Part shown: piece after piece, positions 7,317 to 10,861 of the stretch
Layout of the letters: each line of letters starts with the position of its first letter
Numbering within the stretch: position 1 is the first letter of the stretch
NCBI GenBank assembly: GCA_964516055.1
Contig: CAZEYK010000039.1
Span: 1 to 10,861 of the forward strand
Length of the DNA: 10,861 nucleotides
Reading direction: 5' to 3'
DNA from: JABIEQ01 sp964516055
GTDB lineage: Bacteria; Patescibacteriota; Patescibacteriia; Magasanikbacterales; UBA922
Program-made: the position numbers and the translations under genes
Notes under the pieces: generated by a model
What the model saw: the letters and a program-made list of their open reading frames with translations, nothing else
Told to the model about the DNA's origin: nothing
The model's database searches: none

Positions 7317-7559
7317 TTAGCGTATGTCTTTCCCTTTGTCATCTTGCAGATGAATAATATGGACAGGACAATCGTGGCAAGCAAGCAGATTTTTTGGAAC
7401 CTCTACATCACAAATATCAAGAATACCAATGCCATCTTTATACGTTGCACGAGCAAGTGTGGACTTTCCATCCTCTTCAATATCCCAATAATCCGGAGCG
7501 TGTTCCACACAAGAGTTACATCCAATACAATTGTCACGAAAATGAATAATTTTAGGCAT
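7317..7559 (-). CDS. Small [4Fe-4S] ferredoxin
   Basis: Numbered from the Met at 7559 the protein has 80 residues: an N-terminal CIGCNSC (Cys11, Cys14, Cys17) and a C-terminal CHDCP (Cys61, Cys64). This is the CxxCxxC...CP pattern of monocluster ferredoxins, with the PDYWDIEEDGKSTL segment usual in the family. It should carry electrons at low potential in the cytoplasm. The frame extends to 7595 but the Met at 7559 gives the normal ferredoxin N-terminus (MPKIIHFRDNC). That ATG overlaps the last 8 bases of the U32 gene, so the two are probably translated together, and the ferredoxin is a candidate electron donor to the U32 protein. The minus-strand transcript ends at the terminator at 7264-7300. 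Confidence 0.9.
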   Translation of the reverse strand: MPKIIHFRDNCIGCNSCVEHAPDYWDIEEDGKSTLARATYKDGIGILDICDVEVPKNLLACHDCPVHIIHLQDDKGKDIR

Positions 7560-8823
7560 CTGGATTTCTATTAATAACCGTAAAAATTTTATCACTTTTT
7601 CGCACTCGTTCAGCTATTGGCATCGTAAAGATTTGTCCTTTTTTTGCCACCATTGCAGGCTTCTCATCAACATACATTTCTTCAACGGGCACTTCTATTG
7701 CACCGGTTGTAGGTCCTGTAATCAGTAAGGTATCCCCAACAGAGACTTGTTTTGTTTCAACAGAAAATTCTCCAATAGCAGATTTTGCATAATATTTTGT
7801 TGCTTGTCCCACAAAAATGTTTTCTGTTGTTGCCTGAGATCCGTATGCGCCGCTCCATTCGCCCATCTTTTTCCCAAGGTAGTATCCGCCATGCCAAAAG
7901 CCACGATTATATACTTTTTCTAATCGAGCAATCCATTGATCAATCTTTTCTTTTGTATATGTTCCAGATAAATATGCATCAACGGATTCACTATAGCAAG
8001 CAGTAACAGTTCTCGTATAATCTGGTGAGCGACCACGTCCTTCAAGTTTAAGGACAATAACGCCAGCATCAATAATTTTATCAATAAAACCAATAGTACA
8101 AAGATCTTTTGGTGACATGATATATTTATTATTGACCTGCAATTCTACTCCGGTCTCTTCATCAATTACTTTGTAAGAACGTCGACAATTTTGTCTGCAT
8201 GCGCCTCTATTTGCAGAAGAATTATACGTCGCAAGGCTCATATAACATTTTCCAGAAATAGCAACGCAAAGAGCCCCATGGGCAAAGATTTCAATTTCAA
8301 CCAGATTTCCTTTTGGTCCTCTAATATTTTCTGAAACAATACCATCACAAATATGTTTAATTTGAGCAAGAGTTAACTCTCGGGCAAGAACAATCACGTC
8401 AGCATATTGGGAAAAAAATTGCACTGATTCCAAATTACTGACATTCTGTTGCGTTGATATGTGTATTTCAATTCCAATAGAATGTGCATAAGAAATAGCG
8501 GCCAAATCACTAGCAATAATCGCCGTGATGCCAACTTCTTTTGCTTTATCACAAATTTGTTTCATGAGTTGTATATCATGATTGTACAATACGGTATTAA
8601 GTGTCAAATACGTTTTTACTCCCGCTTCCTGACATTGCGCAACAATTTTTGGCAGGTCATCAAAAGAAAAATTGGCAGAACGAGCTCTCATGTTTAGCTG
8701 GTCAACACCAAAATAAACAGAATCAGCCCCTGCCTTGATAGCGGCAGAAAGGGCAGCAAAAGATCCTGCCGGAGACATGATTTCAATGCGTCTTTTTTTT
8801 GTCCTAGGTTGGGGAGTACTCAT
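7552..8823 (-). CDS. trhP: U32-family protein, TrhP/YegQ-like tRNA 5-hydroxyuridine synthase
   Basis: A 423-residue protein of the family once called peptidase U32. The family signature is clear: EIFAHGALCVAISGKCYMS (178-196). Four cysteines, Cys186, Cys193, Cys209 and Cys213, match the [4Fe-4S] ligands of the family. The N-terminal TIM-barrel-like part starts with EIMSPAGSFAALSAAIKAGADSVYFG, and a C-terminal beta-rich domain follows at about 335-420. This length with the extra domain fits the TrhP/YegQ/YrrO branch, which makes 5-hydroxyuridine at the tRNA wobble position using prephenate. RlhA (23S rRNA hydroxylation) or UbiU-like proteins are alternatives. It is the first gene of an operon with a ferredoxin, overlapping by 8 bases. 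The start at 8823 has no Shine-Dalgarno sequence; Met16 is possible but would cut into a basic N-terminal extension only. Confidence 0.88.
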   Translation of the reverse strand: MSTPQPRTKKRRIEIMSPAGSFAALSAAIKAGADSVYFGVDQLNMRARSANFSFDDLPKIVAQCQEAGVKTYLTLNTVLYNHDIQLMKQICDKAKEVGITAIIASDLAAISYAHSIGIEIHISTQQNVSNLESVQFFSQYADVIVLARELTLAQIKHICDGIVSENIRGPKGNLVEIEIFAHGALCVAISGKCYMSLATYNSSANRGACRQNCRRSYKVIDEETGVELQVNNKYIMSPKDLCTIGFIDKIIDAGVIVLKLEGRGRSPDYTRTVTACYSESVDAYLSGTYTKEKIDQWIARLEKVYNRGFWHGGYYLGKKMGEWSGAYGSQATTENIFVGQATKYYAKSAIGEFSVETKQVSVGDTLLITGPTTGAIEVPVEEMYVDEKPAMVAKKGQIFTMPIAERVRKSDKIFTVINRNPDA

Positions 8824-8865
8824 AAGGGTAATCTAATGGTAAAGCGGCGTTTTCTCGCACCCCAC

Positions 8866-8894
8866 AGCGTAGCAGATGATTGCGTATGAGTCAA
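8866..8894 (-). promoter_or_regulatory. Possible promoter for the U32-ferredoxin operon
   Basis: The minus strand has TTGACT (8894-8889), then 17 bases, then TACGCT (8871-8866). The -35 box is good, but the -10 matches only at the three most conserved positions. The expected start is near 8859, 36 bases before the ATG. Confidence 0.35.
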
Positions 8895-8924
8895 TCCAAT
8901 CCCTACTATATGGTATACGTATAT

Positions 8925-8959
8925 AAAAAATCACCAAGGAGAATACTTAGCGATTTTTT
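8925..8959 (-). terminator. Intrinsic terminator downstream of the GNAT gene
   Basis: On the minus strand AAAAAATCGCTAAG pairs with CTTGGTGATTTTTT around a seven-base loop: a 14-bp stem with two G-U pairs, ending in a T-run. On the plus strand the two wobble pairs become A-C mismatches, so the minus-strand transcript is the better folder. It separates the GNAT gene from the U32 operon. Confidence 0.65.
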
Positions 8960-8967
8960 ATTCAATC

Positions 8968-8981
8968 TGTCTTGCAAGACA
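8968..8981. repeat. 14-bp perfect palindrome
   Basis: TGTCTTGCAAGACA is its own reverse complement. It lies between the two hairpins downstream of the GNAT gene. It could be an operator for a dimeric regulator or simply part of the termination region; nothing in the sequence decides. Confidence 0.4.
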
Positions 8982-8989
8982 CAGGGGAT

Positions 8990-9017
8990 TGTCCGTGCGG
9001 AGAAGTACGCACGGACA
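8990..9017 (-). terminator. GC-rich hairpin directly after the GNAT stop codon
   Basis: A perfect 10-bp stem TGTCCGTGCG / CGCACGGACA with an eight-base loop starts 6 bases after the GNAT stop. There is no T-run after it on the minus strand, so it is not a classical intrinsic terminator. It may work with the A/T hairpin at 8925-8959 or protect the mRNA end. Its GC content matches the GNAT gene and suggests that it came with it. Confidence 0.5.
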
Positions 9018-9023
9018 TGAAGA

Positions 9024-9521
9024 TTACAGCGATCTCGGAATTCCCTCACACGAGAACAGCACTCGACCGTCCTCGTAGGTATGGCGTGCGATGAGCGTAC
9101 GCGTATACCACGGGTAGTTTCCCGTTCCCGGCTTAGTCCTCACCAGAAATTGCCCGGCACCAGATTCCTGCGCAGAACGCAAGAACGCCGTGGTCAGCAT
9201 TCGAGCAATCCCTTGGCGACGGTTGCGGCTGTCGACCACCAATTCTGCGAGATAGGCAGTCATGATGGTGGAGGTGTGCTCCGATTCAGGCAGCCCAAAC
9301 AGGCAGCGCAGTTCATCGTACGGCAACACCACTCCCGCCACAAATCCAGTGACACGGGTAGTTTCGTCTACCGAGACCCACCAGGAAAGTTGGTCATTGT
9401 CGATCATCATGGCAGCATCGGTGTAGCTCCACTGTTCCACCCAGGGCGGTTCAGCAAAAGCCTCCTGATACAACCCAATCAGGCATTCCCGATCAGGCGT
9501 GAGACGTGTTCGAATCTTCAT
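9024..9521 (-). CDS. GNAT-family N-acetyltransferase, probably horizontally acquired
   Basis: A 165-residue protein with the acetyl-CoA-binding core of GNAT enzymes: YLAELVVDSRNRRQGIARML (90-109), where strand beta4 leads into the R-x-x-G-x-A pyrophosphate loop (RRQGIA). Before it are an antiparallel sheet region with WWVSVDETTRVTGFVAGVV and a helix pair at the N-terminus. The acceptor substrate cannot be read from the sequence; small molecules, peptides or antibiotics are all possible. The gene is odd here: two 60-base rows I counted inside it (9061-9180) have about 57% and 62% GC, against about 35% in a row of the neighbouring U32 gene (8461-8520). It is also the only gene with a textbook Shine-Dalgarno sequence (AAGGAG, 7 bases before the ATG). 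This suggests recent transfer from a GC-richer donor. It is a single-gene unit with its own downstream hairpins. Confidence 0.85.
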   Translation of the reverse strand: MKIRTRLTPDRECLIGLYQEAFAEPPWVEQWSYTDAAMMIDNDQLSWWVSVDETTRVTGFVAGVVLPYDELRCLFGLPESEHTSTIMTAYLAELVVDSRNRRQGIARMLTTAFLRSAQESGAGQFLVRTKPGTGNYPWYTRTLIARHTYEDGRVLFSCEGIPRSL

Positions 9522-9528
9522 GATTGTT

Positions 9529-9534
9529 CTCCTT
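9529..9534 (-). promoter_or_regulatory. Ribosome binding site of the GNAT gene
   Basis: AAGGAG lies 7 bases upstream of the ATG at 9521 and fixes that start. It is unusual in this window, where the other gene starts lack such a sequence. Confidence 0.85.
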
Positions 9535-9611
9535 GAGTAGATACCATCTCATAGAGACGGTGGAAAGAACGCACTGTTCTTCCCATCAGTCACTACCAGA
9601 TGGAAAAAGGA

Positions 9612-10355
9612 TCAAAAAGGCAAAGCACTTTTAGGACACGTTTTGAGTTTGTAACAAAGCACATCTGCATATGGATATGTGGCAATAAATGCAGGATAAA
9701 ATATTTCCCCATCAATCGTTGTTTGTTCAAATTCATTCAATGAAGTTAATGCCAATCCATCAATTCGGGGTTGTTTGCCATACAGCAGCAAAAGATCTTT
9801 TTGTGCAAGTCGTTGTGTTACCGCGGCATCACTCATATCACACGTATCATACTCATCAAGAAATGTGGTTAATATACGGGCAAGTTGTTGTGCCGTTTCA
9901 ACAGCATCTTTTTTTCCGCATTCAATTTCCAATCCACAAGAAAAAAATTCACTTAGAGGATATTGCATTTCTGGAGTAATGCTTGGCCACACCACAATTC
10001 GATCAATCTGTGAAAATAAGCTTGCCAATTGCCAATTTTCTTTTGTGGGGTTAGTGAGAATAATAAAGGTCCCCATATCATTCTTTGCTCCATGAATATC
10101 AATGGTGTACTGGTAATTATAAGACAGAGCAATAAGTTCTGCCGCTCGTCGTTTTTCATAAAGAACATCAGATAAATTTCCAGGAGCAGATCTATTCAAA
10201 TCACAATCAGTAAATCGAGTGTTTTTTGCGAGTGCACGAGGATTACCCACCACAACATCAAATGAATCACGAGGGTAATCAAGAGAATTTAGTACAGTAA
10301 CGCCAATAGATTCATCGCCGTGGGTTCCGCCAATAAATAACATATTTTTTTTCAT
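9612..10355 (-). CDS. Aspartoacylase/succinylglutamate desuccinylase-like zinc hydrolase
   Basis: Numbered from the ATG at 10355 (247 aa), the protein has the M14-type active site of the AspA/AstE family: GGTHGDE with zinc ligands His12 and Glu15, DLNR (52-55) for substrate carboxylate binding, IDIHG with the third zinc ligand His88, and EIECGK with Glu145 as likely catalytic base. Family members cleave N-acyl amino acids (acetyl-aspartate, succinyl-glutamate) or related amides in the cytoplasm; the substrate here is unknown. A C-terminal beta-rich part (about 185-240) is present, so the gene looks complete. A TTG at 10361 in frame is an alternative start. The predicted transcription start of the nearer promoter (10365-10393) is only about 3 bases before the ATG, implying a nearly leaderless mRNA. 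A longer transcript would first pass the leader hairpins and terminator at 10371-10442. No clear terminator follows the TGA stop; only a 6-bp hairpin at 9565-9581 lies beyond. Confidence 0.88.
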   Translation of the reverse strand: MKKNMLFIGGTHGDESIGVTVLNSLDYPRDSFDVVVGNPRALAKNTRFTDCDLNRSAPGNLSDVLYEKRRAAELIALSYNYQYTIDIHGAKNDMGTFIILTNPTKENWQLASLFSQIDRIVVWPSITPEMQYPLSEFFSCGLEIECGKKDAVETAQQLARILTTFLDEYDTCDMSDAAVTQRLAQKDLLLLYGKQPRIDGLALTSLNEFEQTTIDGEIFYPAFIATYPYADVLCYKLKTCPKSALPF

Positions 10356-10364
10356 AGACAATAC

Positions 10365-10393
10365 ATAATATAAATAAAAAATCGCTGGGTAAA
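10365..10393 (-). promoter_or_regulatory. Proximal promoter of the aspartoacylase-like gene, overlapping a terminator
   Basis: On the minus strand TTTACC (10393-10388) is followed by 17 bases and TATTAT (10370-10365, 5 of 6 to consensus). The predicted start is near 10358, about 3 bases before the ATG at 10355. The -35 box lies in the loop of the terminator at 10371-10400. Confidence 0.45.
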
Positions 10394-10400
10394 AGCGATT
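10371..10400 (-). terminator. Intrinsic terminator in the aspartoacylase leader region
   Basis: A perfect 7-bp stem AATCGCT / AGCGATT with a seven-base loop is followed on the minus strand by TTTTATTTAT, making six consecutive T counting the stem end. It lies 16 bases upstream of the gene's ATG and downstream of the promoter at 10504-10532. It therefore ends a short leader RNA unless RNA polymerase reads through. Confidence 0.75.
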
Positions 10401-10402
10401 AT

Positions 10403-10442
10403 CTCAAGTAACACAAAGATGTTCATCAAAGGGTTACCTGAG
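10403..10442 (-). ncRNA. Leader hairpin (possible attenuator structure)
   Basis: On the minus strand CTCAGGTAAC pairs with GTTACTTGAG: 10 bp with one G-U pair, enclosing a 20-base loop in which GAT and ATC can pair again. The plus-strand version has an A-C mismatch, so the structure is suited to the minus-strand RNA. It sits two bases before the terminator at 10371-10400, as in attenuators or small RNAs. Confidence 0.5.
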
Positions 10443-10484
10443 AAATATATGATGATGACAAATTGTGGTAATAGTATAAAGCAT
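10434..10484 (-). CDS. Possible leader peptide with three consecutive His codons
   Basis: A 16-codon frame reads MLYTITTICHHHIFLR and stops with TAA inside the 5' arm of the hairpin at 10403-10442. The ATG is about 13 bases after the predicted start of the promoter at 10504-10532. The His codons (10457-10449) lie 7 bases before the hairpin, so a ribosome paused there would cover the hairpin's 5' arm, as in the hisL leader. Against it, the His run comes from a plain CAT repeat, there is no Shine-Dalgarno sequence, and I find no good antiterminator pairing (only GGTAA with TTACC in the terminator loop). Confidence 0.3.
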   Translation of the reverse strand: MLYTITTICHHHIFLR

Positions 10485-10503
10485 ATTGTAGTAATGTATT
10501 AAC

Positions 10504-10532
10504 ACAATAAAACAAATAAATACATATGTCAA
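10504..10532 (-). promoter_or_regulatory. Distal promoter of the leader RNA
   Basis: A perfect TTGACA (10532-10527) is followed by 17 bases and TATTGT (10509-10504, 4 of 6) on the minus strand, with a start near 10497. It begins 16 bases after the terminator of the TrpR-like gene, repeating the terminator-then-promoter order seen at 2951-3007. Confidence 0.55.
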
Positions 10533-10547
10533 GATCCGCATGTGGAT

Positions 10548-10577
10548 AATAAAAAACATCCGCATGAATACGGACGT
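10548..10577 (-). terminator. Intrinsic terminator of the TrpR/YerC-like gene
   Basis: On the minus strand ACGTCCG pairs with CGGATGT (one G-U pair) around an eight-base loop, followed by TTTTTATT. It lies 24 bases after the stop codon at 10601. Confidence 0.7.
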
Positions 10578-10600
10578 ATAAAAAGAGGAAAAGGAAGTGC

Positions 10601-10861
10601 TTAGTGCGAGGTATCAAGAGTCGCTTGGTAGCCACCTTCGCCATGGCGTAGCCAATGAGCAATACGAGTAATTGTTGCTGTGCTGACTCCCGTCTTTTCT
10701 GCAATTGTTCGATAGGCAATACCTTTGTCAATCATTTGAGCTACCTCCCATCGGCTAGAAAGAGCATCAAGTTCTTCAAGCGTGGCCACATCACGCAAAA
10801 AATTTTCCATATCTTTTTGAGACTCAATCAATAGGAGTGCTTTTGCGAATTTTTTAAATTT
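10601..10861 (-). CDS. TrpR/YerC-family DNA-binding protein (partial, N-terminus beyond right edge)
   Basis: The last 86 or so residues of a small helical regulator are visible. The helix-turn-helix is clear: MIDKGIAYRTIAEKTGVSTA followed by TITRIAHWLRHGEGGY. The preceding FLRDVATLEELDALSSRWEVAQ matches the layout of the YerC/YecD branch of the Trp repressor superfamily (usually about 95-105 aa). A TTG at 10831 could start a 76-residue protein, but the frame stays open to the right edge and the upstream residues FAKALLLIES fit the family's first helix. I therefore take the gene as truncated by the window. YerC-type proteins are assigned by similarity to TrpR; their ligands and targets are mostly unknown, so tryptophan response should not be assumed. 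It is followed by its own terminator. Confidence 0.85.
   Translation of the reverse strand, partial: KFKKFAKALLLIESQKDMENFLRDVATLEELDALSSRWEVAQMIDKGIAYRTIAEKTGVSTATITRIAHWLRHGEGGYQATLDTSH

Noticed and set aside
7560..7595. Longer ferredoxin start at 7595
   Set aside because: It would extend 12 residues into the U32 gene; the Met at 7559 gives the normal ferredoxin N-terminus.
9081..9536. 151-codon plus-strand frame
   Set aside because: Antisense shadow of the GC-rich GNAT gene, where few stops occur by chance; no recognisable domain.
9541..9605. Terminator of the aspartoacylase-like gene at the small hairpin 9565-9581
   Set aside because: The stem is only 6 bp and no T-run follows it on the minus strand.
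10426..10731. 101-codon minus-strand frame
   Set aside because: It overlaps the TrpR-like gene in another frame and continues through its terminator; composition is not protein-like.
1..10861. Alternative genetic code with UGA read as an amino acid
   Set aside because: TGA ends the aspartoacylase-like gene at a sensible place and no gene needs an internal TGA read through; TAA and TAG end the others.
1..10861. CRISPR array, tRNA, rRNA or insertion sequence
   Set aside because: No regularly spaced repeats, cloverleaf-like segment, rRNA-like stretch, transposase or terminal inverted repeats were seen on either strand.

Overview
The window is a compact, AT-rich bacterial segment. Nine protein genes are recognisable, and eight of them lie on the minus strand. 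Genes use TAA, TAG and TGA as stops, so the code is standard. Most starts have no Shine-Dalgarno sequence, while good sigma70-type boxes and hairpin-plus-T-run terminators sit in the short gaps. This style, and the types of gene present, suggest a small-genome bacterium such as a member of the Patescibacteria (candidate phyla radiation). That assignment is inference; no marker gene is present to prove it.

Layout from left to right (minus-strand transcription runs right to left). 1-1705: the N-terminal 568 residues of a MutS-family mismatch repair protein, cut off by the left edge before its ATPase domain. 1742-2878: a fusion of an adenine-type phosphoribosyltransferase with a RibD-like zinc deaminase, directly upstream of mutS and probably cotranscribed with it, with its own promoter and a leader hairpin. 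3032-4489: a short ABC-F ATPase with its own strong promoter, a leader holding two small hairpins, and a terminator. 4609-6759: RecQ helicase. 6821-7237 (+): a two-segment membrane protein of unknown function, divergent from recQ and sharing a symmetric -10 region with it. 7264-7300: a bidirectional terminator. 7317-8823: an operon of a U32-family tRNA-hydroxylase-like protein and a single-cluster ferredoxin that overlap by 8 bases.

9024-9521: a GNAT acetyltransferase that is GC-rich, carries a textbook AAGGAG ribosome binding site and is flanked downstream by strong hairpins. It looks acquired from another organism. 9612-10355: an aspartoacylase/succinylglutamate desuccinylase-like zinc hydrolase. 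Its upstream region (about 10371-10532) holds a promoter, a possible 16-codon leader peptide with three consecutive His codons, a 10-bp hairpin and an intrinsic terminator, an attenuator-like arrangement. A second promoter overlaps that terminator and would give an almost leaderless mRNA. 10601-10861: a TrpR/YerC-type DNA-binding protein running off the right edge.

Themes: DNA maintenance (MutS, RecQ), nucleotide metabolism (the fusion), translation and RNA modification (ABC-F, U32 protein plus ferredoxin) and small-molecule chemistry (GNAT, aspartoacylase). The most interesting points are the PRTase-deaminase fusion beside mutS, the leader upstream of the aspartoacylase gene, the U32-ferredoxin coupling and the foreign GNAT gene. 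No mobile element gene, CRISPR array, tRNA or rRNA was seen, and no gene-free stretch exceeds 300 bases.
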